This document shows, one piece after another, positions 53,235 to 64,000 of a stretch of 64,000 nt of DNA. The notes beneath the pieces are model-generated. The model saw only the letters and a list, made by a program, of their open reading frames with translations. It did not search any database and was not told the DNA's origin. Positions within the stretch are counted from its first letter, which is position 1. Each line of letters starts with the position of its first letter. This DNA comes from Ascaris suum (Eukaryota > Nematoda > Chromadorea > Rhabditida > Ascarididae): assembly GCA_013433145.1 (NCBI GenBank), contig CM024187.1, positions 7,580,826 through 7,644,825 on the forward strand, written 5' to 3'. Position numbers and translations under genes: made by a program.

Positions 53235-53518
53235 CTGATCAACTGGCCATGATTGATCAGCGCGTGTGTACTTCATACTAGAACCATTGAATCAAAACTG
53301 TCAGCTGCTCATCACGTGATTCTTTCCATCCTGGCAAAAAAGCTACACTTTTCTAAGAACACATTTATGGCGAGGACCGTCTATGTTAGCAGGCGTTTCT
53401 CTATTTTAGTTTGTCCGAATGTTCCATTGAAGAAGGCACCTGCAACTCTACGAGATTTCTTACGGCATTGCGACGTCCAAAACACTTTGAGCACATCTCG
53501 GTCGATGAAAAAAACTAC

Positions 53519-53589
53519 TGAATGCAGGCAAATTTGGTGTTCGCCATATGTAGCGATTAACTTGTTGCGGCTGCAACACTTGTACTCTT
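53519..53589 (-). CDS. Possible internal exon, unknown gene
   Basis: Acceptor CTTCTGTCAG, donor GTAGTT. Reads RVQVLQPQQVNRYIWRTP, ending in phase 1, which fits the next exon at 53,234. Confidence 0.3.
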
Positions 53590-54044
53590 CTGACAGAAGG
53601 AGCAGGAAATGTGGTGGTAGGAGGCAGGGGGGAAGTAAAAAACAATCAGGCATAAATGATACAACGGTTTCGGGGCATAAGCTTAACGCCTGTTTGGTAT
53701 GACTACCGCCTTTCCTTTCTATATGTTTTGAAGATGCGAAGCAGTGAAGCAAAACGTGCAAAACGAAAATGGAATGGAAGTATCGCCTGAAGACAAGCTG
53801 CGGAAGTTAACTGGTTACGCGCTATCGTCGAAACAGTCAGCTGGACTGTGTACTGATTGCGCCTTGGGTAAAACGATATGCAAAAAAAGGAACATTGCAC
53901 CTAGAAAACATGACGCACAGAAATGGACAACAATTCTGCGTTTCGAGCGTTAAATATCTGCCACACGCTAAGGCCGATGCGATGGGGATGTGGACGAAAT
54001 GACAATCATATTTAATATATAGCGCTAATTTTTCCAGTTACAGC

Positions 54045-54420
54045 GCTGCATTTGCTACGAGAAGGAGCCTTATGAGCCAAGGAGAGGCACAACAAAGTCT
54101 TGGTAATCCCTCCATCTGACGCTGCTATCGCAATCGTTTCTCGGCGAAAGATCAGCGTAATTACGGAGACCAATGGATGGCAGCCATTGCGCTGGGAATT
54201 TGGAAAACAAGTCGCTCACAAGAAGCCGGCTAGCAGTGGTGAGAGAACGTGTGTCGCGAAGAGAGTCGAAAACCGCACCACAGCGACGAGATATGCGATT
54301 GAACGTGAAGAAGCGTTGTGTCTGAGCGTTGCTGCTTTGTCGCACGCGCACTTATCACGCTCTCAGGCAAGGTGGACGTTCGTTTGGATGGAGGTTGCAG
54401 TTTGATCGTGAACGTGTGCA
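54045..54420. other. Dense open frames on both strands
   Basis: Plus and minus strands are both open for 60-100 codons here and base composition is GC-richer than the surroundings. A plus-strand exon reading LQRCICYEKEPYEPRRGT with acceptor TTTTTCCAG is possible, and minus-strand frames are equally long. I cannot choose. Confidence 0.3.
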
Positions 54421-55087
54421 AACGTCATCGATGTTGATTAATTGTTTTATTTAAGCTTCTGCTTCTTTCTTTCATCAGCCGACGCGCTCAGGTTGTTCCA
54501 CCATCAAAACCATAACTCTGTGATGCATTCGCTGTATATCAGAAGGTTTCTCTTCAATGCTTTTCCTCAACGAGCCAAATGATAGAAGCCCTGCGACGGT
54601 CGCTTCAGTGTGGTAATGTCAGCCTAGACCTCCCCAAGAATGTTGCTTAAATTCCCCTCCCTTGGGCCGAAAACCACCCACCTCATAGAGCATCATTAAA
54701 AAATGGCCGTACTTGGTACATTCGAACTTTGAACGGGTCGAGTGCTCTTAGCTGAACGAGCCATAAACGCTTTGGCAAAACTGTTGCAAAATGAGACGCC
54801 GTCTAATTTCTATACAACCACAGCAGTTTTTACTGGTGAGAAATGATAGCAAGACGTGACTTCTTTCCCTGTCATCTACCGAATTGCTTCACGCATCCCC
54901 CTTCGGATATGGAGGTAAGAATCACCTCAACATTTGATGAACTCATATTGCCTCTAAAGCTGTGCCTTTCAAAACGCATTTGCACTTAATTCTTTTCATC
55001 GTTTCATTCTAAAAAAGATTTTTTCAATTCATCGACTACGACCTCATTATTTGTGCAACCACTTTACTCAAGAATTGTACCGCTGCT

Positions 55088-55580
55088 GTGGAAAAGAAAG
55101 AGCGCTGGTTATGCCCATTTTCCAAAAAAAATCTCCGTAACAGCATAGCGAACTATCGATTCCTCGCGACGTATATCCAACGTCGCATCTTTGAGAATTT
55201 GCTGTGTGAATATCTCTCACTTGTTTCGTTAACGGACTGGATTCGGAGCCTTCATAACAAATACGCTCTTGATTGTGTCTACATTGATTTCCCAGAAGCT
55301 TTTAACTTGGTTCCTATGCTTTTTCTCACTACTAAAATTCTCTCCTCAGTCTTTATGGGAAATTCTTAGGGTTGAGTATAACCTCCTTGACAGGTAAACA
55401 TGTCGAAGTAAAACTAGGCAACGGATTCTGGAATGAATTCCGAATTCACAGTGGTGTTACCGAAGGGAGCATTCTTGGATTACTTCCGTTTTTACCATAC
55501 ATGACATGCCAGAAATTTACCACCAAACATTCATACACGCTTATATGCTGAAGACGTCAAGTTGCATGCTGGGCTTGTAC
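55088..55580 (+). mobile_element. Decayed LINE reverse transcriptase, 5' part
   Basis: Reads a broken NYR...RRIFENLLCEYL, then VYIDFPEAFNLVP (normally DFSKAFDSVP), then, after a stop and frame change, RIHSGVTEGSILGLLPFL (normally SGVPQGSVLGPLLFL) and LYAEDVKLHA (normally YADD). Order and spacing fit a CR1/Jockey-like reverse transcriptase. Stops, frame changes and YAED in place of YADD show it is dead. Confidence 0.75.
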
Positions 55581-55751
55581 TGACCCTTTGATACGGAGAT
55601 CAACAAAAAGGTTAGTATGCCCCCAAAGGTTCGCAACAAACAGTGGAAGTGAGCAAAGCAAGACAAATTTTTTTGAAGACGAGAGCTGCACCACTGCTGT
55701 TTGGTGTTGACTGTGCTGCTGCTCATCCTCCTCTGTCCGCCGTAGTCGCAC

Positions 55752-56013
55752 CTGAGTTGATGTGCCGCGCTTCCGATCCACCGTCGAACTCTCTCCACCG
55801 TCCGCGGGTGCGGGTGCTGATTCATCAACGACCACCGCTGGAGCCCGTGATCGCGTTCGCTGGGCTCCCGTCTGCGACCGAGATGGGTTGCTCGCAACTC
55901 CACATGGTGATGCCTTTCGTGTGCCAATAACCGTTCACTGCCTGTGCCATATCCCGATAATATACCGTATTATGTTGAGGTGGTTCGTAGCAATACCGTA
56001 TTCCATCGTGCAC
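55752..56013 (-). CDS. Possible start exon between the two LINE parts
   Basis: ATG frame reading MHDGIRYCYEPPQHNTVYY and on to PANAITGSSG, then in another frame VVDESAPAPADGGESSTV to donor CAG|GTGCGA. A 1-nt shift near GGTGGT (about 55,833) would be needed. GC-rich and unlike the LINE around it. Not recognised. Confidence 0.25.
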
Positions 56014-56689
56014 AGACTTCTCATTTGCACCTTAGCGTTGCCATGTAAACGTCACCTCAAACTTGGGTAACTAAACCTTTATTAAGATATTTAGACACTG
56101 AGAAAACGACGTGAACACGCACGCATCAAACGCAAGACCATCCGCCTCTTCCGACAACGACGGCGCATAAGATCACGAAAAAAAGCCCAACATTAGCATA
56201 GTATGACAACAACAAAGTACACGCAGACATACACAACAGCAAAAATTGACGCGTAGAGAGTTCTAGAGAAAAAAGAAGCGATTTTGTATGTGACATAACT
56301 CTCGCAAAAAGATAACAACTTCAACGTCAGCAAACGACGTTGCATTAGGCTATTGTTATCGAACGACACAACAAACTGATGATACAGCATCACCCATAGA
56401 TACAAAGTAACCAGAATGAAAGAAATCACATTTCAGCAGCCGAAGTCATGGTTTAACAATCTCCGAACCTTTGGGGTGCGTTCATATACCCTGTTTGTTG
56501 ACGCAGTTGACGCCTGCGGCAAGTTACGTCCCACCACTTCTTTGCGCACGAATTGAATGTGCAACTTTGATATCTTTATGCGTTGCATATCTGATCGGCC
56601 GATCAGCAACCTCTTTTTTCTGCACCCGTGTGCAGTCGCGACAACGTGCACAAAGAACAGTACTCAATGTATCGTGTACTTCGAATAAG

Positions 56690-57190
56690 CTTTTGCTTGG
56701 TTTTGAAAGCGGTGCTTCTCCACATCTATTCCGGTGTGCTCCACTATCGACATTACACCTCCAGTATCTTTTCATTTGCACACAATTAGTAATACTCTTA
56801 TGAAGGATTCTGACTTCATCAATCACTTAGGTATTCCTGCTAGCTCCACACTGAGATTTGATAAACATATCGTCGGCGTGGTTAAAAATGCATTTTATTA
56901 ATCACTATTACTTCGTGTATATTGGAGCCGAAGACCCTTTTATGCATAAAGCGGCATTTGTAACTTACATAGACTCATACTGAGTACACATTTGAGGTTT
57001 GGCATCAGAGCATTTGCCTTAGGATGGAAAAGGTAGAAAAGTACGAAAGGATGCAGAAATTTATTGTGAAAGTAACATTTGAAACATGCAGACTGCCAAG
57101 AAGCGTTTACGCCAAGATACTTGAGAGAATACTTATTGATACGAGTGAAATTCCCTTTTATTATATGTCTGCACTTATCTCAATTCTTCG
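56690..57190 (+). mobile_element. Decayed LINE reverse transcriptase, 3' part
   Basis: Reads FINHLGIPASSTLRFDKHIV (normally DLGV..SSDLKFS.HI), then FVTYIDSY (normally VTYIRP), then MEKVEKYERMQKFIV and CRLPRSVYAKILERI, the conserved tail after the reverse-transcriptase core (EKVQRRFT, C.LP..SY..RL). Several stops. Same strand and order as the 55,088-55,580 part, about 1.1 kb downstream. Confidence 0.65.
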
Positions 57191-58060
57191 TAATATTTTT
57201 CCCTCTCTAAAAGTAAACGTAGTCATCCTTAAAACCGCGCGAAGGTGGGGTTTGATAACAGTACAAAGAATAGCTGTACCAAGAGGTTATCAATTCATGG
57301 AATTCCCTTACACCTGTACTTGCTCACATAATATATCCACGGTCAAAGAAGGCTTCCAACGACTGCCCTCGTCATTTCCTTTAATGACCAATCCGAACTC
57401 ACTTGCTTTCTCGATTCTGTACAAGTCACATTTGTATATTTCTTGGATCCTTTTTCATTCACTGACTTTTATATCTTTGTGTATTACATAATTCTATATT
57501 ATTCATACTTTCTGCCGTTTTTGGTTCCAGTTCACTTCAAAAGCATTTTCGTGTTATTGCTTCCTTTTTTGTTTTTTTGCTTGCTCGCATATGCCAGCGT
57601 TTCTGTTGCAACTTCGTATGCTCGCTTTGAACACTTTTCTGCAGTATCATGTGTACTCCTCGCCGTCACATGCATTACCAAGAATGAGGCTCAAAAAAGT
57701 TGTTTCATAAATCTTTCGATTCGGATGTGATTAGGATCGACTCTGCAGTTGCTAATAGTAACGAGCAGTTCGCACGACCGTTAGCACCTAAAAGCAAAAG
57801 TAACGCTGTGTAGCAAGGGCAAGCGTGATTGCTTTGAACAGGACGACAAATGGGCAAACCAATTGGCTGTTTGGATAGTGCTATGCACGACCCTTTCAGC
57901 GTACCTCCATCGAAAATTGACGTGTGTGACGTGCTGCTGACCTCCCGTTGTTTACAGTGCAAATTTTACGCCGCAAGATGCCCACTTAGCGGCACTCTCA
58001 TGCTAGCTCAGTTGGTCGCTACACGGGTGCGCATCGATTCGTTGTACGCGTTGCGTGCAG

Positions 58061-58450
58061 GTCCTTTACTCTGCTTGCCTTTCATCTGTCGCTGTCAGAT
58101 TGGTGCATCACTTCATATACAGCTCGAGGGTCCAATTTAGTAATGTTATTTGCTTCAAGGTGTGCGTATTTTCGCAGAAGGATCTATAAAATTGTCCTGG
58201 GAGGTTTCGCGGTGGTGAAAACCTTTGATCTTTTACAGGTCAAGGTGACGCTTTTTGCTCCACAGCCTCAGTTTAGTGTTGGAATGTTCCGACAGTGTCT
58301 TTTTCTAAATATACGCACGCCTTCCACTAATATTTGTGCTCTAATAATAGATGGCATCATACTTATGATCCTTATAGGGTATGACAGAGATCATGAACAG
58401 CGCATACGGCGCCGTCAATTATTGCAAAGAGCGGAGGTTGACTGGTGCAG
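58061..58450 (+). CDS. Two exons of an unknown membrane protein
   Basis: Exon 58,061-58,159 (acceptor CGTGCAG, donor AAG|GTGTGC; 33 codons) and exon 58,239-58,450 (acceptor TTTTACAG, donor CAG|GTAGGA), in phase across a 79-bp intron. The second reads LFAPQPQFSVGMF, then a membrane segment ICALIIDGIILMILIG, then a basic cytosolic YDRDHEQRIRRRQLL. Not recognised. Confidence 0.4.
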
Positions 58451-58737
58451 GTAGGATTTGAAGGGAGTGAGTATGTGTATGCTACATTGGCATTAACATG
58501 AGCACCTACCTGAATATATTGTTTTGGGTTGTGGACTAGCCGGACTGAATATATACCCATATGCTGCTGTGCTAGCTGCTAACAGAATGTAATTGAGATG
58601 TGTGTGCTAAATATTTTTGCTTGCTCGTATGTAAAACGGCACAGTCGCCCCCCCCCCTTCCCCCATGCTTTAACCTCTCTGTGGTGTACGGTTCTGCGAC
58701 TGTTTTCAGAATCTGTACACTAATGCTAAATTGTCAT

Positions 58738-59029
58738 CAGACGAGCTGAGTCACATCGTAGTAATAGTTAGGGTCAGCTTGGCTCGCGTAGTCGTCCAGG
58801 TCTCCTTGAAATTCTGCACCGTCTCTCGAGATGCAGTCAGGTAAACTGCGAGACGACACGGGGTATAAAGGCGAACAGTTTATCACACATACAATACGGT
58901 GACAAACAAGTAGAGACTCGTCCACAGCGATTGCTTCGATCTTCGACATGATCCCGTAGTCGCACTCGGCGAACTCCAGGCTGACGCCGGTTTCCTCACT
59001 CGCTCCTACAGCCACACGCAGGCCCACTG
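58738..59029 (-). CDS. Minus-strand open frame, unknown
   Basis: A 97-codon frame after an acceptor-like GGTACAG reads GLRVAVGASEETGVSLEF and ends PNYYYDVTQLV with TGA. GC-richer than its surroundings and protein-like, but no partner exon was joined. A TATA-like GATATAAG lies about 60 bp upstream. Confidence 0.3.
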
Positions 59030-59277
59030 TACCTTAAGAACAGTCTACAAGTTGGATTGAATACAATAGCACATCAACCGTCTTATATCCTCTCGGTTCT
59101 GCCTCAGGTCGGCTCACGACACATGCTGGGTAGCCGTTTGATCTGTCTGTATGCTCTCGATCTTGTTTGACCTACCTTGCATGGCGCACTGTTCCCGCCT
59201 AATCTATGGTCGACTGGTCCAGCTTAAAACGGCGGTCAAATGGTTATTTTGACCTGGTGTGGCTGCCGCTAGCTGTG

Positions 59278-59412
59278 TTATATCGCGGCCATGGATTCTG
59301 CTGAGGAAGAGGCTAGCTCAAAGACTGTCACAGCGAACCTCGCGTATGCACGAGGACGCGCATAATGGAACCCGTGATAAGAAGGGACGGATGAGTGGTG
59401 CACGTAGTCGTC
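59278..59412 (-). CDS. Minus-strand possible terminal exon, unknown
   Basis: Acceptor TTTTCTCAG, then DDYVHHSSVPSYHGFHYARP and AVTVFELASSSAESMAAI with TAA. An opposite-strand ATG frame (MDSAEEEASSKTV) covers the same bases, so the strand is uncertain. Confidence 0.25.
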   Translation of the reverse strand, partial: DDYVHHSSVPSYHGFHYARPRAYARFAVTVFELASSSAESMAAI

Positions 59413-59528
59413 ACTGAGAAAAGGATGCGCGGATATATCGGATGTGAGCATCGATTTACATCGTCGACGCCATCATCGCCAACAATATCAATAGAATCGT
59501 GAGTGAACGACATAGTCACAACGATCAG

Positions 59529-59774
59529 GCAGCGAAAAGCAGAAAGTGACCATACATCACAGAAAGCTCAAGAGAGAGTGACTGCCGTAGCAATTCAAAT
59601 GCGAATTAACCAAACGCATGTACACGAATTTGATAACATGCTAATTACTAGTAATATGGTAACCGCGACGATCGTCATAATAGCTGCTTATAGCTGGCTT
59701 GTGTTCAGGGTAGCCAGCATCTACATGCTGATGCAGGAATTGCGAAATGCTGAATCGTACAATGGGCATAACCC
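59529..59774 (+). CDS. Possible next exon of the unknown membrane protein
   Basis: Acceptor ACGATCAG; reads QRKAESDHTSQKAQERV and a second membrane segment MVTATIVIIAAYSWLVF then VASIYMLMQELRN. In phase with the 58,450 donor. The right edge is uncertain. Confidence 0.3.
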
Positions 59775-59838
59775 GTGAAACCACAAATCTGACAAAACCT
59801 GATGGCAAGACGAACGCAACGTTTGTCCATATTGTAAC

Positions 59839-59839
<1 letters not shown>

Positions 59840-59922
<83 letters not shown>
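59840..59922. repeat. (TA)n microsatellite
   Basis: TA tract with one TATT interruption. Confidence 0.95.
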
Positions 59923-59923
<1 letters not shown>

Positions 59924-61764
59924 TTGTATTTATTATTTACTTCACTTATATTTACTTATATTTACATTTATATATACATGAAGTCGCATAACGTTTAAAG
60001 CATGCAACGAAGATGGAGCCATGTGGGATTGATCTGCCGCGGAAGAAAAAAGTCACCACATAGTGAATGATATCCTGTCTGTTGCAATTTTCGTTGCTGC
60101 AGCTAGATGTTGGCAAAAGCTATTGATTGCTTAGCACTTGTTCCATGCTTTAGCAGAAGGACTTTGCGTAGATGTACAACTCGCGAGGTGTTTGCACCAT
60201 TGGGCGTTACTACCGAAGAACGATTGCATTTTGACTGTCAACGAAATTAAAGAAAGTATTCATTTCAAATTTCGAATATGTTAAATATGTTGACAGTCAA
60301 ACAAGTCTTATAACGCTTTCTGATGGAACATTGTCGCAGGACTTGTTTTCACTTCATTTCTTTGCACCATATTCGCACCACGGGGAATTTTCTTAATAAA
60401 AAGCCCATATTAGTGAATGACCAATGATGTGGTACAAACGTCCTGCATTGTAAATTTTATTCACTAAGCTAATGCACGCCAGTATCAGGACTGTTTAGCT
60501 GTGTCGTGACAGATATTGTACTGCAATGTCATTTTTTCGTAGTTTTTTTTGTCACTTACAGCGACAGCCAACATGATTTGATAATGGTTCGTGCTGCGGT
60601 TTTCTTCTTAATCCCGTTATGAATAAATTCTTACTCCTTCCATAATTCGTACGTGGAAGGGATTATCCGTTCTCGCTGTTTCGCACTTCCGATATGTGCC
60701 AGCCGTGGAGTAGGAGCCGACCATCTAATTACTGCAAATGTTTTGTATTCGTTTTTGCAGCGTCCATTGCAATGCATCGAGACTTATCCCTTCGCACATA
60801 AAACATCTTGTTCACACCTACTTGCAGTGCTGAGAGTTCCAATCAAATGAGTATACAAGGAATGTGCTTGCTGTTCGCTTCGCGGCACATAAAAGAACAC
60901 CTCTCAAGAAACTTTCGAGAACCTCAATATAATTGTACCATTTTCTAATTTCATAAATATTTCAATACGTATACCTATGTTCACTTAAACATCGAGCGGA
61001 TACACTCCTCTTTTTCACCACGTCCTCAATTTCATCACAAGGGGAAATGAAAATCCTTTAATCATATACTCGTGCTTTCTTGACAGGTCTTTTTGGAATG
61101 TTGGTGAACGGCTGTCGAACAATGCTTCTCTTCTAGCATTTGGCCACGCAAGGAAAAACATTTTTTTCTGCATGAAAATCACAAAGAAACACTGGTTTAC
61201 TTCTTCGCTGTTTGTGTGGCTTGCCAAAAACAGCGGCCAGTCACAACTTGAACAAGACGCGTACTTGGCTATTTTCTGTACTACAGCTCAGTTAGTCTTT
61301 GGCATATAAACGCCTTAATAGCATTTGCAAAGAAAAAAGAATAGAGTTTATTAGTTGCATATTTTATTTCGGATTTCCACATAATTTAGAAATAATAGAA
61401 TTCCTTGTGTTGTGTTTATGTAAGCATGTTAAAAACGCTGTAATTGTTGCCAGCATTTGCGCATTGTTTGTTTGCTGAACCCGCTTTGGACATAATCCTA
61501 TTAAAAGATTGTAATGGTTGCGCACAATACGCTAAATAAGTCTTCAACAGTGCTAAAATTCACTTACGCTCATTAAATGAGCGTTGCGAGTATAAAATGA
61601 TGTGATCGGCGTTTTTACAGTAGTTTTTACGGTTTATGACATTCGTTTTTACCGCGAACTCCTCTTTGGTGGATTTGTTGATTGTGTCGGCAGCACTTTC
61701 TGTTTCGACGTTTTAAGGACGTTTTAAACTAAATTGTGTTTGCGACCTCTTTTCTTATCTGTAG

Positions 61765-64000
61765 GAACTTCAGAAAAAGCGCAGTAGGTTGTGGAAGTAC
61801 TCTGTGGGGAACTTTCTGCTTCACTGTGCATCACAGTCAGATGCCCAACGGTTGCAGCTATTAATAAAACCAGTCACTCGAACAGAAAAAAATTTCCACA
61901 CTGAAACACATTTTTCACGTATGCTCAACTGTGCAGCACCAAAGAACACTGCGTTCGAGTTGGTTCCGATTTTTCTGCTGCTCAGTTTGCTCGACAATCG
62001 AGTAAAAGCCATTAACTTGCGCATCGAGTACGTGCTGACGGTGCAGGTGGTGCGTGAGGACTATAGGTGGTGCAAGTGGCACAGGTGAGGATTGTGCGAA
62101 GCAGAGATAGCCGTTCCACAAATGAAGGGTTCAAAAAAGAAAAGCGAAGGACTTCGTTTATATTTGCCAATTTTACGCCTCCAGATGTTTGTTTTTCCAG
62201 GATCTATGGGCTTAAAACATTGCATCATGTGTTTTGAAAAAGAAACTGTAAGCAACGTCATAATATAAGCGCGCAGTGGCTTGGCGAGGCATGATGCTGT
62301 TCGGTTTAATAGATGATGGGGTAGATAATAGCAGAAAGTTTTAATTCAAAAAAAGGTAGTGTGTGAAAGCTTGAAGTTGAATTGAATCTTTTGAATTCCT
62401 TCTATGGCGAGAGAAAGGAAAAAAAATGACCAACCTTCCTTGTTAGCGAAGGAGTGCAGCAAATGTGTCCACTGTGTACTTCAGCTGTAAAAGTAAATGC
62501 AATTTACTACAAAAATGCAGCGGCAACTGTATAAATGCCGCAGGACTGTAGCTGCTTCGAGTTCCCGAACGAAGCACAAGAGTTTGGGTAACGAAATGAC
62601 GGTATGAAATAGCGAAATTCGCAACTAATTCTTACTTTTTATTGCAGTTGTCAGATCGTTACTGTTGAGACGACTTGATAGAAAATCTCAGTAATGATTG
62701 CATTTTGTTGTAGATATGTGAAAAACTTCGCTGATTACTGTGAACCCATCCAAAATTATCCTTCTGAGCTTTTTGTTTGTCGCTCATTTTCTTTGTTTGT
62801 CGTTAACTCAGACCATTCTAACTTGTTACAGGTCACTAAATATGACTGCAAATGTCCTTTGCGTAGTGTACAGTAATAGAGGTTCTACTGATCATTATGG
62901 TGATCCGCTTCACCGACATATGCCTGTTGAATCGTCAGGTTATCTCGAATGATGATCTGGTTGAAAGCCTCACAAATCTTTGGGTGATTTGCGTCTTACA
63001 CAAATCCCTCAAAACTTTTCGGAGGAAGAGAACCTTTCCTTAATAACTTTCGCGCCGATTGTTTCCTTCCATCGCAGGACTCATAAAAAGGCCTTTTATA
63101 CGTTCGAAACATTTCATACCTTTTTATGACCTATCAAAATCTGAATTTCGTTCTTCTCAAGCGCTACTACTTCCCACTTTTCATCAAGTCCACCTAGGAA
63201 TCTTGGGGCATTTATAGCTCATAGACATTTTGTCCTTGGCGAAAGTGTGCCATAATGCAAAAGGTTTTGTTTGCTGCAAATATGGGTCAGGAAATAATCA
63301 CCCACCATTTGCATGAATCTACAAACGTTTTTTTTTTTTCAAATAGACAGAAAAGTCAGCGGTTTTGAGGGAAAGGACTGGTCTTTTGTTGATTTTCGGC
63401 AGCTTTCGGAAACAAATGTTGCGGTGTTGCGGTTCGTTTATTGTGGATGCTTCAGTGAAAACAAATTCACGGAATGTGGCTGGAAAATTTGCGCCTACTA
63501 CAGATGCGGTGCTTCGCTATTCTGCCAACGCTGCTTGACAGTCAAGCGCTATGCAGAGGAGAACGTCACTAATTTTTGGAACACTAATTTCGAGAAAAAA
63601 TGGAGCTACTTAGACACTGTTAAATTTTTCTCACATAGAATTAATGCATTATTTCTTTAATGGTCTGATTATAAGTGCATATGATTCTTCGACGATGGGA
63701 AAGAACAGAACGATTGACCCTCCTTTTTTCGGCGAAATTTCTTTCACTCTCATTGCGAATCTTGGTAGTGAATCTTTGAAAAGTCTTTTTGTTAGAGTTC
63801 TTACGAATTCATTGTTTCGCGTATCATAGTAATCTTGTAGGAGAGATGTTCGGCTCCCATTAGACATCGCATTGTCCAGAATCATCCTTTAAATATCGGC
63901 ATGCCATGCTGACTTGTTTTCAAGTAGCAAAGTGTTTCCACGGCGACTTCTTTTCTAATCTTCTGTCAGGTGTGCCACTTTACCTTCCGGCTGAGGAAAC
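61765..64000 (+). CDS. Partial gene, Cys-rich protein, runs off the window
   Basis: Four exons join in phase: 61,765-62,084 (acceptor ATCTGTAG, donor CAG|GTGAGG, ending VVREDYRWCKWH), 62,714-62,774 (acceptor TTGTTGTAG, donor GTTTGT; VKNFADYCEPIQNYPSELF), 62,832-62,862 (acceptor TTGTTACAG, donor GTAGTG; VTKYDCKCPL) and one starting 63,347 (acceptor AAATAG; FEGKDWSFVDFRQ, FVYCGCFSENKFTECGW, CQRCLTV). The last donor was not placed. A strong acceptor TTCTGTCAG at 63,969 starts another exon cut by the window edge. The Cys spacing suggests an extracellular domain. It may continue the 58-59.8 kb membrane-protein exons; that is untested. No family recognised. Confidence 0.4.

Noticed and set aside
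58008..58045. tRNA-like A box (GCTAGCTCAGTTGGT)
   Set aside because: No matching B box (GGTTCGA) at the right distance and no acceptor stem can be formed.
59291..59365. Plus-strand ATG frame MDSAEEEASSKTV with good start context
   Set aside because: It is antisense to an equally good minus-strand frame and has no following exon that I could join; not listed as a gene.
63347..63660. GPS/polycystin-like reading of the Cys-rich exon
   Set aside because: Cys and Trp are present, but the CxCxHLTxF core is absent and no PLAT domain was found, so no polycystin call is made.

Overview
The window looks like nuclear DNA of a nematode, probably a clade V (strongylid-type) worm. Two genes could be rebuilt exon by exon: coding is split into many short exons, acceptors are mostly TTTTCAG or TTGCAG, donors are GT, and introns run from about 56 bp to several kb. 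Long gene-poor spacers hold (TA)n arrays and decayed LINE reverse transcriptase. No prokaryotic, viral or CRISPR features were seen. The species assignment is inference.

Layout. 0-3.9 kb: no recognised gene. 3.9-6.6 kb (+): a tentative five-exon gene for an unrecognised Ser/Arg/Pro-rich protein with consistent splice phases. 9.8-17.4 kb (-): a multi-exon glycerol-3-phosphate acyltransferase of the GPAT3/GPAT4 type (C. elegans ACL-4/ACL-5 class), with all acyltransferase motifs, an added acidic tail and one apparent 1-nt break in exon 5. 17.4-33.6 kb: mostly spacer with a decayed minus-strand LINE at 19.1-19.7 kb. 33.6-49.0 kb (+): a 17-exon gene for a secreted or surface protein of about 1025 residues, with a signal peptide, about six divergent repeats resembling Cu/Zn superoxide dismutase (SOD), and a hydrophobic GPI-like tail. 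Splice phases agree at every junction if three 1-nt indels are allowed. 50.8-56 kb (-): several exon-like frames of unknown function. 55.1-57.2 kb (+): a decayed CR1/Jockey-like LINE, apparently split by about 1 kb of other DNA. 58.1-64 kb (+): exon-like frames with two membrane segments and, further on, Cys-rich exons that run off the right edge.

The two well-supported genes are transcribed away from each other and are about 16 kb apart. I see no functional link between them: one makes lysophosphatidic acid at the ER, the other is probably an extracellular SOD-fold repeat protein. The SOD-repeat gene is the most interesting item. Its repeats keep the fold's C-terminal Cys-containing strand but seem to have lost the metal-binding histidines. 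Four exon-internal frame breaks, two at mono-nucleotide runs and one at an AAA, suggest assembly indels more than decay.
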